Positions 33,860 to 42,002 of a DNA stretch of 64,000 bases are shown piece by piece (position 1 is the stretch's first letter; each line of letters opens with the position of its first letter). The position numbers and the translations under genes are program-made. The stretch lies in assembly GCF_005145045.1 (NCBI RefSeq), contig NZ_CP039694.1:340102-404101 (forward strand), written 5' to 3'. Origin of the DNA: Agrobacterium larrymoorei. GTDB lineage: Bacteria; Pseudomonadota; Alphaproteobacteria; Rhizobiales; Rhizobiaceae. The notes under the pieces are model-generated. The model was not told the DNA's origin and made no database searches. It was given only the letters and a program-made list of their open reading frames with translations.

Positions 33860-34510
33860 TTACGAGGCGTAGCCGACCTTGAACTCGTCCCACCCGGAAC
33901 GAATATGCATTCGAAGCGCGGAGAGCATGGCTGCCTCGTCCCGAACGATAATGGCGCTCAGCATCTCGCGATGCTCGGCCGACGCTCTTTCGATGCGGTT
34001 CTCCAGCTTGTTGATCAGATCGAAGGGGTAGCGCGCCCACAGGATCCGCACGAACTGAAGCGTCTGAGGCAGTTCCGAGGCCATGTAGATGGTCTCGTGG
34101 AACCGGTAGTTGATGAGACGCACGGCCTCGCGGTTTCCTTCGGCTGCCGCCTTTTCGATCTGCTGCTGCAGGTCCCGCAGATCCTCGACGGTTTGCGAGG
34201 TCAAACGCTTCAAAGCTGCGAGAGCAAGTTTCGATTCCAGCGTGACACGCAAATCGACGATCTCCTCGGTGGCATCCATGTCGAACGGTGCAACGACCGC
34301 GCCCCGATGCGAATCCCCGAGAACGAATCCTTCCGCCTCGAGAAGCTTGATCGCCTCCCGCACGGGAGTGATGCTCGTCCCGATCATCTGTGCAAGCTCG
34401 GCCTGCTTTAGCTTGGATCCACGTGCAAAGCGTCCGGAAATGATGCCTTCCCGCAGGAAGTCTGCGACGAACTCTTCTTTCGTACGGTGTTTCACGCGAA
34501 TGCCTTTCAT
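33860..34510 (-). CDS. GntR family (FCD-domain) transcriptional regulator
   Basis: 216-residue regulator starting at 34510 (MKGIRVKHRTKEEFVADFL). N-terminal winged helix (ISGRFARGSKLKQAELAQMIGTSITPVREAIKLLEAEGF) and C-terminal helical FCD domain (EIVDLRVTLESKLALAAL, NYRFHETIYMAS, AEHREMLSAIIVRDEAAMLSALRMHI), whose metal/ligand pocket typically binds a carboxylic acid. It sits between the two catabolic operons, and palindromes of the size FCD regulators bind occur at four promoters around it (33059, 34549, 41797, 41966). Confidence 0.88.
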   Translation of the reverse strand: MKGIRVKHRTKEEFVADFLREGIISGRFARGSKLKQAELAQMIGTSITPVREAIKLLEAEGFVLGDSHRGAVVAPFDMDATEEIVDLRVTLESKLALAALKRLTSQTVEDLRDLQQQIEKAAAEGNREAVRLINYRFHETIYMASELPQTLQFVRILWARYPFDLINKLENRIERASAEHREMLSAIIVRDEAAMLSALRMHIRSGWDEFKVGYAS

Positions 34511-34548
34511 GACCGAATGCCACACCCGGCTTACCCCGGAGATGGTGC

Positions 34549-34560
34549 ACAATGCAATAT
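34549..34560. promoter_or_regulatory. weak ATGCAT-type palindrome before the GntR gene, operator D
   Basis: On the minus strand ATATTGCATTGT, matching 10 of 12 positions of the symmetric form ATAATGCATTAT. Placed 39 bp before the GntR start, suitable for autoregulation. Confidence 0.35.
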
Positions 34561-34564
34561 CCTA

Positions 34565-35416
34565 TCATGGAAGCGACCTCTCATCCGCAGGCGGCAGATC
34601 GACGCGGAACACCGATCCGGCAAGCAGGCCAACCGATGCCGGATAGATCCGTGCGACACGGGGGTCGTGGGCCGGGACGACGTGGTCGTCGCTGTCAGCG
34701 AGTTCGCGGATTCGTTCGTGCCCGGAAATCATGTCGGACAGGTTGAAGGCGACGGAGAACGGAATGCCGCGCTCGTATTCCTCGTAGTAGTGGAGTGCGT
34801 CGGAAGCCAGAACAACCCAGCCCCGCGCAGTCCGGACGCGCACGATCTCCTGCCCGGCGCAGTGGCCACCCACCCAGTGGACGGACACGCCGTCGGCGAT
34901 CTCCTGATCGCGACCATGAAGGTTCAGTCGATCGGAATGGAGCAGATGGACGAGGCGCGAAATCTCGTCGGGCTCGTATGCCCGGCGGAACCAGGGCCGC
35001 TGCATCCATGGGCCCGTGACGTAGTTCATCTCTTCAGCCTGCATGTGGAAATGCGCCTTATCGAGCGCATCCAGATGACCGAGGTGGTCGTAGTGGGCAT
35101 GTGTCAGGATCGCAGTGGCGACCGTTGACGGATCGATGCCGAGCGATCGCCAGATTTCGACGGGACTGTGTTCGATGTGATGGCCGTGCCGCGCGGCCTT
35201 TTCAGCGTCCATCCCTGTGTCCACCACGATCACCCTGTCGGAGGATCGCAGGACCCAGCAGTAGAAATCCATCGGCATGATCTCGGCGGGCCGCTTCTCG
35301 AGGATGAAATTCTCTCCTCGCGTGCGGCGCTGGTTGGTGCCGTAGCGGATCGCGTGGATTTCCCAGAGCACCTCAGCTTTAGCCATGGCCGTCACGTCAG
35401 GCATGTGCTTTGTCAT
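34565..35416 (-). CDS. metallo-beta-lactamase-fold hydrolase (lactonase-like)
   Basis: 283-residue metallo-hydrolase. ATG at 35416 (MTKHMPDVTAMAKAE) is preceded by GGGGAGG and overlaps the LivF 3' end by 20 bp; internal ATGs at 35404 and 35386 are alternatives. Zinc motif HAHYDHLGH at 106-114, then VGGHCAGQEIVRV and LASDALHYYEEYE giving the third-site histidine and bridging aspartate, VPAHDPRV near the end. This pattern belongs to the N-acyl-homoserine-lactonase-like group, but here it is co-transcribed with a transporter, so a catabolic lactone or thioester is a more likely substrate than a signal. Confidence 0.82.
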   Translation of the reverse strand: MTKHMPDVTAMAKAEVLWEIHAIRYGTNQRRTRGENFILEKRPAEIMPMDFYCWVLRSSDRVIVVDTGMDAEKAARHGHHIEHSPVEIWRSLGIDPSTVATAILTHAHYDHLGHLDALDKAHFHMQAEEMNYVTGPWMQRPWFRRAYEPDEISRLVHLLHSDRLNLHGRDQEIADGVSVHWVGGHCAGQEIVRVRTARGWVVLASDALHYYEEYERGIPFSVAFNLSDMISGHERIRELADSDDHVVPAHDPRVARIYPASVGLLAGSVFRVDLPPADERSLP

Positions 35417-36158
35417 CACCAACCTCCCCAACCGATGTTGCACCGAGATATGCGTCGATCGCCTGCTGCCGTGCGGCTTCATCCTGCAGTTCTTCGGTGC
35501 GGCGATATCCGACGATGCGGCCGCCTCGCAGGAAATGCAGCTCGTCGCAGAGGCGCATCGTCATCCTGAGGTTCTGCTCGACGAGAACGATCGCCAGATC
35601 CCCACCACCCCGTATCGCACCCAGCCTTTCGAACACGCGTCGGACGAGAAGCGGAGCGAGGCCCAGCGACGGCTCATCAAGGAGCAGGAGCCGTGGCGCC
35701 GACATCAGGCCGCGCCCGATCGCCAGCATCTGCTGCTCGCCGCCACTCAGACGCCATGCGCCGCCGTTCAGCTTGTTGGCGATCTCGGGGAATAGCTCCA
35801 GAATCGCGTCCATCCGCGTGCGACGTTCTCCGGATGAAGCTTGATAGCCGCCGAGCACGAGATTTTCGCGGACGCTGAGGTCACCGACTATTTCCCGCCG
35901 CTCCGGGACATAGACGATGCCTCGCCTGACCCGTTCACGCGTCGGCAGCGTGCCGACTTCCTCGCCTTCGAAAAGGATCTGGCCTTTTGACGGGATCAAC
36001 CCGGCCACCGCCTGCATGATGGAGGACTTCCCGGCACCGTTGGCGCCCAAGAGCGCCGTGACCTTTGCCGACGCCACGTCGAAGTTCACATTCTCTACGG
36101 CCTGCGCTCCCGAGCCATAGAAGACCGAAAGATTTCTGACGGAGAGAAGGTTAGTCAT
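35397..36158 (-). CDS. livF: branched-chain-type ABC transporter ATPase (LivF)
   Basis: 253-residue ATPase of the second liv-type system. ATG at 36158 (MTNLLSVRNLSVFYG); a GTG two codons upstream is possible. Walker A GANGAGKSS, VYVPERREIVGDLSVRENL, signature LSGGEQQMLAIGRGL, Walker B LLLLDEPSLGLAP. Overlaps livG by 8 bp and the hydrolase gene by 20 bp. Confidence 0.9.
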   Translation of the reverse strand: MTNLLSVRNLSVFYGSGAQAVENVNFDVASAKVTALLGANGAGKSSIMQAVAGLIPSKGQILFEGEEVGTLPTRERVRRGIVYVPERREIVGDLSVRENLVLGGYQASSGERRTRMDAILELFPEIANKLNGGAWRLSGGEQQMLAIGRGLMSAPRLLLLDEPSLGLAPLLVRRVFERLGAIRGGGDLAIVLVEQNLRMTMRLCDELHFLRGGRIVGYRRTEELQDEAARQQAIDAYLGATSVGEVGDDKAHA

Positions 36159-36927
36159 CGTCACTCCCTAGGTAGACGGAAACCACTCGTTCATTGCTAC
36201 GCACCGCATCAGGCGGTCCGCAGGCGATCACCTCACCAAAGTTAATCACGTAGATCCGATCGCAGAGCGACATGACGAGATCCATGTCATGCTCAACCAC
36301 GACCATGACGAGTTCCGGAGAGGCGAGGGTCCGCAATGTGCGCGTCAGGTCTCGCGTCTCCGCGTTGTTGAGCCCCGCTGCAGGCTCGTCGAGAAGCAGA
36401 ACAGAGGGTTTGCCAACGACGGCGCGGCCGATCTCGACCAGTCGCTGCATCCCTGGCGGCAAATGCTGCGGGAAGAGGTCAGCCGCGTCGGCCAGCCCCA
36501 GACTGGAAAGAGCACCCACCGCCGCCTGTCTCATCTCGGCGGTTTCCTTGCGGCCCCTCCCCAATGGCAGGAAGGCACTGGCCCAGCCTGCGTGATAGTT
36601 GCGGGCGAGCCCCATCATGACGTTCTCGATGACGGTGAGGTCCGGACATAGCGCGACCGTCTGGAAGCTGCGCACGACGCCGCGCGATGCTCGTGCAGCC
36701 GGGGACAGCCCGTCGAGCGGATTGCCGTCGTACATGATCGAGCCTCCCTGCGGCTGGTAGGCTCCCGTGAGGCAGTTGAACAGGCTGGTCTTGCCCGCCC
36801 CATTCGGGCCGATCAGACCAGTGATCTCGCCTGATCGGAACTCGACATCGAGCCCGCGCAGAACCTTGATCCCGCCGAACGAGAGCGCGATCCTCTCGCC
36901 CTTGAGTGATCTCGTTGGTGTGTCCAT
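36151..36927 (-). CDS. livG: branched-chain-type ABC transporter ATPase (LivG)
   Basis: 258-residue ATPase starting at 36927 (MDTPTRSLKGERIAL); the much longer open frame upstream is only the overlap with livM. Walker A GPNGAGKTSLF, RASRGVVRSFQTV, signature-region LPPGMQRLVEIGRAV in which the usual LSGGQ is replaced by LPPGM, Walker B VLLLDEPAAGLNN. ATG overlaps the livM stop (ATGA). LivG proteins with PPG in place of SGG do occur, so I treat it as functional. Confidence 0.88.
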   Translation of the reverse strand: MDTPTRSLKGERIALSFGGIKVLRGLDVEFRSGEITGLIGPNGAGKTSLFNCLTGAYQPQGGSIMYDGNPLDGLSPAARASRGVVRSFQTVALCPDLTVIENVMMGLARNYHAGWASAFLPLGRGRKETAEMRQAAVGALSSLGLADAADLFPQHLPPGMQRLVEIGRAVVGKPSVLLLDEPAAGLNNAETRDLTRTLRTLASPELVMVVVEHDMDLVMSLCDRIYVINFGEVIACGPPDAVRSNERVVSVYLGSDDD

Positions 36928-37913
36928 CACTTGGCTCCCCGCCGTCTTGCGACCAGTTCTGCGATCCGGGGTGAGAAATGCCCCAACAGCACCACCGCGA
37001 TCAGAGCGACGCCGTAGAACACCGGAATCCAGGCACCCGAACCGGACAGGAATTGAGGGATGAGCGTGAGGAAGGCGCCGCCGATCAACGCTCGCGTGAG
37101 TGTCAGTCCATAGAAGCTGACAACCGATCCGACGAGGAGGAAGATCGACGACCAGAACGTATATCCTGTGGGCGAGACCGCCGAGCTTCCAAAGGCGAGC
37201 ATTGCGCCGGAGATCGCGGCGATCCCGCCGCTGATGCCCATGACACTCACACGTGCCCAGGCTCGACGAGTTCCGAAAGCCTCCGCAGCAGCCGAATGCG
37301 TCCGTGCCAGCAGCAGCGCCCGCCCCTGCCTCGACTGCCGCAACTGGACGAGCGCGTAGACGACTGCAGCCAGTACGATCAGGGTCACGTAGTATCGCTG
37401 CGGCTCGATCGGCAACCCGGGAATGAGTGGTTTTGAGACGTAGAGCCCTTCGAACCCGCCCGTCCAGCGGTCGGCACTGATGATGATCTCCGGCAAGGCG
37501 AGCGCCAGTGCCATGGTCGAGACCGCGAGGTAGATGCCCGAAAGACGGCGGGACGGCCAGGCGAAGAGGATGCCGAACAGCGTACCCGCGAACACGGCGA
37601 CCGGAAGCGACACGACGAGCGGCAGGCCGAGATGCGTTTCGAGGATCGCCACCGAGTAAGCGCCGATGGCTGCAAAGAAGCTGTGACCGATGGATACTTC
37701 TCCCCCGTAGCGGACGAGTACGCTGACAGCCAGGACGCCGATGCTGTTGGCGAAACATAAGCCGAGTGCGTAGTTCCAGGATCCGGAGATGAGGAAGGGC
37801 AGGATGAGCAGAACGGTCAGCACGACCGCGTCGACGCGGCCCTGGCTCATCATCGACCTGAACGTGGTCGCGTCGGAGCGTTGCTCCCGGAGAGATATGG
37901 CGCTCTCAGACAC
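36927..37913 (-). CDS. livM: branched-chain-type ABC permease (LivM)
   Basis: 328-residue permease with multiple membrane segments. Family stretch SVLVRYGGEVSIGHSFFAAIGAYSVAIL, LPEIIISADRWTGGFEGL, and the EAA-type coupling region around HSAAAEAFGTRRAWARVSV. Start overlaps livH by 8 bp; stop overlaps livG. Confidence 0.88.
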   Translation of the reverse strand: MSESAISLREQRSDATTFRSMMSQGRVDAVVLTVLLILPFLISGSWNYALGLCFANSIGVLAVSVLVRYGGEVSIGHSFFAAIGAYSVAILETHLGLPLVVSLPVAVFAGTLFGILFAWPSRRLSGIYLAVSTMALALALPEIIISADRWTGGFEGLYVSKPLIPGLPIEPQRYYVTLIVLAAVVYALVQLRQSRQGRALLLARTHSAAAEAFGTRRAWARVSVMGISGGIAAISGAMLAFGSSAVSPTGYTFWSSIFLLVGSVVSFYGLTLTRALIGGAFLTLIPQFLSGSGAWIPVFYGVALIAVVLLGHFSPRIAELVARRRGAK

Positions 37914-38805
37914 GGGTGCCTCCTGCCCTGGCGAAGAGGCCGTTCGGGAAAATATTCAAGGCGAAGAGCATGACAACGAGCAGGAACGTGTTCGTGAACT
38001 CCGGCGAGACATAGAAGGTGAACAGGTTCATGAGGATGCCGATGAGGATACCTCCCACCAGCGCTCCCGGTAGACTGCCGAAACCTCCCAGAACCGCAGC
38101 AGCGAAGGCCTGCAGCATGAATGTTGCAACCGTCGTCGAGCTGAGGAACGTCGTCGGGACGATCAGCAGCGCGCCGATCACGCCCAGCACGGCCGATACG
38201 ATCCATGCAAACAGATGGATCGAGCGCAGGTTCAGACCGCAGATCTCAGCGGCAACGGGATTGGCCGAGATCGCCCGGAACGCCACACCCAGCTTGGTGT
38301 AGTCGATCACCAGAAAGAGCGCGACGATCGTTGCGACGGCAACCGCCAGAACCGTGAGATCGTAACCCGTGATGCGCAGGCCGAGGATCGAGGCGCTGAA
38401 TCGAGGAAGCGGCAGGTCGAGAGGCACGATGTCGGCCCCGAAGACGAGCAGCGTGATGCCCTGGGCGATGAGGCCGATCCCGAGCGTTGTGATCGTTGCC
38501 GTGAGGTCAGATGCACCCATGATGGGAGCGATGATCGCATAACTCAGGAAAGCGATCGCCACGACGATCAGGACGGCAAGCAGCACCGCGCTGCCCCAGG
38601 AGAGGCTAAGAAGCGTTCCGCTCGAGAAACCGTAGATGAGGAAGGCGGCCAGCCCCGCGATGTTGCCGTGCGAGAAATTGACGACGCGCGAGCTCTTGAA
38701 GATCATGACGAGACCAAGGGCACCAAGCGCGTAGAGGCAGCCCGTGACCACGCCCGACCACATGAGGGGGAAGAGATCGAGGGTGAAGTCATAAAGCCAG
38801 CTCAT
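37906..38805 (-). CDS. livH: branched-chain-type ABC permease (LivH)
   Basis: 299-residue permease: GCLYALGALGLVMIFKSSRVVNFSHGNIAG near the N-terminus, TLGIGLIAQGITLLVFG, AFRAISANPVAAEICGLNL as coupling loop and AFAAAVLGGFGSLPGALVGG. ATG overlaps the stop of the HIBADH-like gene (ATGA). Confidence 0.88.
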   Translation of the reverse strand: MSWLYDFTLDLFPLMWSGVVTGCLYALGALGLVMIFKSSRVVNFSHGNIAGLAAFLIYGFSSGTLLSLSWGSAVLLAVLIVVAIAFLSYAIIAPIMGASDLTATITTLGIGLIAQGITLLVFGADIVPLDLPLPRFSASILGLRITGYDLTVLAVAVATIVALFLVIDYTKLGVAFRAISANPVAAEICGLNLRSIHLFAWIVSAVLGVIGALLIVPTTFLSSTTVATFMLQAFAAAVLGGFGSLPGALVGGILIGILMNLFTFYVSPEFTNTFLLVVMLFALNIFPNGLFARAGGTRV

Positions 38806-39698
38806 TTGCTGCCCTCCGACATGCTGCCATCTTCGACGAGGCGGATCACACCCGGAAAGTATCGCCCGCCCAGCCCCTTCTCCACCGCCATCTCATAGTA
38901 GCGGCGCACGGTCTCGGCGGCCTTGATCGGAACTCCGGTCTCGGCTGCAAGCTGGAAGACGTAGTCTATATCCTTGAGAACGTATTCCGGAGGGAACGAG
39001 CGTTCGGGAAAGTCTCTCGGCAGCATGGACTTTCGACCGTGGTTTCGCAGGACGAAGCTGTCGCCCGACCCCTTTGAAACGGCATCGAGTAGAGTTTCGG
39101 CCTTCACCCCTGCCCGCTCGCCGAGAACGATCATTTCGGCAAGCGTCACGACGTGTTCGAACACGAGCATGTTGTTCACCAGCTTGAGCACCTGGCCTGC
39201 ACCGACGTCTCCACCGTGAGTGATGTCGGTCGCCATGTAGTCCAGGATGGGATTGATGCGCTCGAAGACCTGAGGGGCCGCCCCCACCATGATGCTGAGC
39301 TCGCCGCGCTTGGCCGCTTCGCGGGTGCGCGCAACCGGGGCGTCGGCGAAGTAAATGTCCTGGGTTGCGAGGAACTCTGCGACCTCCCTCGCAAGAGCAA
39401 CAGGCGTAGTTGATAGATCCACAATCGTCGTGCCTGGCTTTGCGTGCCGGGCAACCTCCGCGGCGACTGCCTTGACCTGAGGCCCACCTGGAAGCGAAAG
39501 CAAAACAAAGTCGGAGTGTACGGACAGAGCCGACACTGACGCAGCGCGTTCGCCCTTCGTGTCATTGAGGATTGAAAATGCCTGGTCGTTCATGTCGAAG
39601 CCGATGACTCGACCCGCATGCTTGAGGACTACGTTGCGGCACATGGGGCCTCCCATAACGCCGAGCCCGATGAAACCTATGGTAGGTGAGTCTGTCAT
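38802..39698 (-). CDS. 3-hydroxyisobutyrate dehydrogenase family oxidoreductase
   Basis: 298-residue beta-hydroxyacid dehydrogenase. N-terminal GFIGLGVMGGPMCRNVV, the substrate loop FADAPVARTREAAKRGELSIMVG, cofactor/catalytic helix DVGAGQVLKLVNNMLVFEHV with the catalytic lysine, then LDAVSKGSGDSF. NAD(P)-dependent oxidation of a 3-hydroxyacid to a semialdehyde or oxo acid is expected. It lies between the SDR gene and livH in the second transport operon. Confidence 0.87.
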   Translation of the reverse strand: MTDSPTIGFIGLGVMGGPMCRNVVLKHAGRVIGFDMNDQAFSILNDTKGERAASVSALSVHSDFVLLSLPGGPQVKAVAAEVARHAKPGTTIVDLSTTPVALAREVAEFLATQDIYFADAPVARTREAAKRGELSIMVGAAPQVFERINPILDYMATDITHGGDVGAGQVLKLVNNMLVFEHVVTLAEMIVLGERAGVKAETLLDAVSKGSGDSFVLRNHGRKSMLPRDFPERSFPPEYVLKDIDYVFQLAAETGVPIKAAETVRRYYEMAVEKGLGGRYFPGVIRLVEDGSMSEGSK

Positions 39699-39702
39699 TG
39701 AT

Positions 39703-40449
39703 TCAATCCATCAACATGCCGCCATTCACATCGAGCACCGTTCCGGTGATCCAGTTCGATGCGGGCGAGCAGAGGAAAAGGATGGCCTGGGCGATGTCTT
39801 CCGGCTGCCCGTACCTGCCAAGCGGCACGTTGCCGTTCGCCGATGGCGCGGCGCGCTGCGTCACCGTGTTCCACATCGGCGTCTCGACCGGACCAGGTGC
39901 GATGACGCTGGCATAGACGCCCTTCGCGGCACCCGACTTGGCGACCCATTTCATCAGACCGTGCACGGCGGACTTGGCGGCCACATAGGCCGGGCCGGAT
40001 GCTACACCACCGATCTTCGCAGCGATTGAGCCAAGCGCGACAATCTTGCCGCCGCCCTTCTCCGCCATGATGGGATAGATTTCCCGGACGGGATTGACGA
40101 CGCCCATAAGATTGACGTCGAGGATCGTACGCCACTCCTCGTCCGTGGATTCCGTCAGCGGCTTATGGGTAATCGTACCCGCGCACAGGACCAATACGTC
40201 GAGCTGTCCGTAACGGCGGACAACATCGTCGACCACCTCTTTGGTCTGCGCCGATGAAGTGACGTCGTACCTCACGTACTCAATGGCCGGATGTCCGAAA
40301 TCCGAACTTTCGGCGAGATCGGTTGCAATCACCTTGGCGCCGGCCTCCGCGAGTGCGAGCGCTGTCGCCTTCCCAATTCCGCCGGTGGCGCCCGTTATAA
40401 GGGCGACGCGCCCGTCGAGACGCGCGGGGGCACTGATCGGTATATTCAT
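39703..40449 (-). CDS. SDR family oxidoreductase
   Basis: 248-residue short-chain dehydrogenase. ATG at 40449 (MNIPISAPARLDGRV) with AAGGAG at good spacing. TGATGGIGKATALALAEAG, an unusual CAGTI in LDVLVLCAGTITHKP where most SDRs have NNAG, catalytic Ser in LGSIAAKIGG, Tyr/Lys in AYVAAKSAVHG, C-terminal LDVNGGMLMD. Ends 4 bp before the HIBADH-like gene. Confidence 0.87.
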   Translation of the reverse strand: MNIPISAPARLDGRVALITGATGGIGKATALALAEAGAKVIATDLAESSDFGHPAIEYVRYDVTSSAQTKEVVDDVVRRYGQLDVLVLCAGTITHKPLTESTDEEWRTILDVNLMGVVNPVREIYPIMAEKGGGKIVALGSIAAKIGGVASGPAYVAAKSAVHGLMKWVAKSGAAKGVYASVIAPGPVETPMWNTVTQRAAPSANGNVPLGRYGQPEDIAQAILFLCSPASNWITGTVLDVNGGMLMD

Positions 40450-40518
40450 CAAAGGCTCCTTCATGCGTGGCGTTGGCCCCCGCCCGATGGAGACGGAGGC
40501 GACTTGATGAACAGGAGC

Positions 40519-41733
40519 TCATTGAGCTGGCGCGTCGAAGACGGCAGTGGGATAGGGACGAAACTCACGCACGAGTTCGAACTTGCCGTCCTTCGCCTGG
40601 ATGATGCCTTCCTGGCGTGTTCCGCGGTGATCCCCTGCCTTGAACGACACGCCTTGTGCTCCTCCCACTGCGGCGTTGTTCAAGGTTTCAAGCGCCGTGA
40701 TCAGGTTTTCCCCGGTCAACGGCTTGCCGCTGTCCAGCAACGCTTCGAAACCTTTCGCGAACAATGCCGCATTGCTCCAGCCATTAAGACCGAAGACGCC
40801 GATCGGATCGCCAGGATAGTGCTTCGCGACGGATTCTCGGTATGCCTTCACGTCCGGCTCCTCGCTGCTCACCGGAAGAAGCCAGGACGAGAAATACGTT
40901 CCATCAAGGAGATCGCCAGCCAGCTTGACCGTAGAAGGATCGGCGGTGAAGAACGGCGCAAACCATTTCACTTCGAGCGCTTGCAGATCCGCGGCCTTGA
41001 GCGCCGCCGCAAGATTTGCGTTGGACCCGAAAAGGATGACGGCTTCCGCCCCGGAATTCGCCACACGACGGATGTGTGGGCTGAAGCTGGTTGTCTTGAC
41101 ATCGAACGGCACCGATTCGGCGGGCTGGAGACCTAGTTCCTTCATGTAGAGGTCGAAACCACGCTTCGCCGATTTCCCGAGTTCGTCGTTCTCCCAGAGG
41201 AGCGCGATTTTCTTGAGGCCGAGATCCTTGACGGCGTAATCGACGTTTGAAGCTGCCGACCAGCCGTAGTCCGGCAGAAGCGGAAATACGTTGGGCTCAA
41301 CAAAGAAGGCGCTGGCGCCACCGATCGGACCGATCATCGGGATGTTCTTCTCCCTGGCGTAAGGTATGGCCGCCACGTTGGTGGCCGTCCCGACCGGAGC
41401 CGCCAGCGCGAAGGCACCGTCGTCTTCGACGAGCTTGCGGCTCACCGCGACGCTGCGTGCCGGATCGTAACCGTCGTCATAAGTGATGTAGTTGACCTTC
41501 CACCCTCTGACCCCGCCGTTCTCATTCAAGTGCTTGAAGTAGGCATCGGCGGCATGGGTAAGCACGGAATAGAACGGCACGGGCCCTGTGACGGGTGTAA
41601 ACGCGCCGACCGTGACGACCTTCGCCTCGGTGTCTATCCCCTTCGTCTGCGCGAGTACCGCGGTGGATCCCGCCAATCCCAATGCAACGACGCCTGCGGC
41701 CACACGGGCCAGTCTAACGATACCTGGAAACAT
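40519..41733 (-). CDS. ABC transporter binding protein (LivK/ANF family)
   Basis: 404-residue periplasmic receptor, first gene of the second liv operon. ATG at 41733 (MFPGIVRLARVAAGV) with GGGAGGA upstream; signal peptide cleaved near AVLAQ. Mature part: VVTVGAFTPVTGPVPFY, WKVNYITYDDGYDPARSVAVSRKLVEDDG, VEPNVFPLLPDYGWSAASNVDY. The ligand is probably the acid consumed by the CoA-transferase operon. Operator-like ATGCAT palindrome B lies 64 bp upstream. Confidence 0.87.
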   Translation of the reverse strand: MFPGIVRLARVAAGVVALGLAGSTAVLAQTKGIDTEAKVVTVGAFTPVTGPVPFYSVLTHAADAYFKHLNENGGVRGWKVNYITYDDGYDPARSVAVSRKLVEDDGAFALAAPVGTATNVAAIPYAREKNIPMIGPIGGASAFFVEPNVFPLLPDYGWSAASNVDYAVKDLGLKKIALLWENDELGKSAKRGFDLYMKELGLQPAESVPFDVKTTSFSPHIRRVANSGAEAVILFGSNANLAAALKAADLQALEVKWFAPFFTADPSTVKLAGDLLDGTYFSSWLLPVSSEEPDVKAYRESVAKHYPGDPIGVFGLNGWSNAALFAKGFEALLDSGKPLTGENLITALETLNNAAVGGAQGVSFKAGDHRGTRQEGIIQAKDGKFELVREFRPYPTAVFDAPAQ

Positions 41734-41796
41734 CTCGATCCTCCCACGATCAATTTGCAACGGGACCGTAGGGCATGACAGGAATACGGTCAACGT

Positions 41797-41808
41797 AAAA
41801 TGCATTAT
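41797..41808. promoter_or_regulatory. AAAATGCATTAT palindrome, operator B
   Basis: Exact copy of the 12-bp core found at 41966 and, reversed, at 33059. A GGTCAA half-site precedes it. Lies upstream of the minus-strand transport operon. Confidence 0.6.
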
Positions 41809-41965
41809 GCAGCGCAGCAATTCCTTGATCATCAAGACAGATTAGCAGAGATAGCAAGTCGTGAAGATTATCAATGCAGCGCTATTATCTCGTATTATCA
41901 ATGTTTTAGTTGGCTCTTGTCGTCCGCATGGCTTGTCGGAGTAACAATCGACTTGTGCATGATAT

Positions 41966-41977
41966 AAAATGCATTAT
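41966..41977. promoter_or_regulatory. AAAATGCATTAT palindrome, operator C
   Basis: Exact copy of the 12-bp core, followed by GTTGGTCAA. It sits 25 bp before the CaiB/BaiF ATG, overlapping the expected promoter of that plus-strand gene. The 269-bp gap 41734-42002 holds operators B and C and no gene. Confidence 0.6.
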
Positions 41978-42002
41978 TGTTGGTCAAAATCGGGAGGAAC
42001 CA

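Noticed and set aside
36151..37758. 535-codon frame read as a fusion upstream of LivG
   Set aside because: The extra N-terminal part is the livM gene read in another frame; the true LivG start at 36927 overlaps the livM stop as expected in liv operons.
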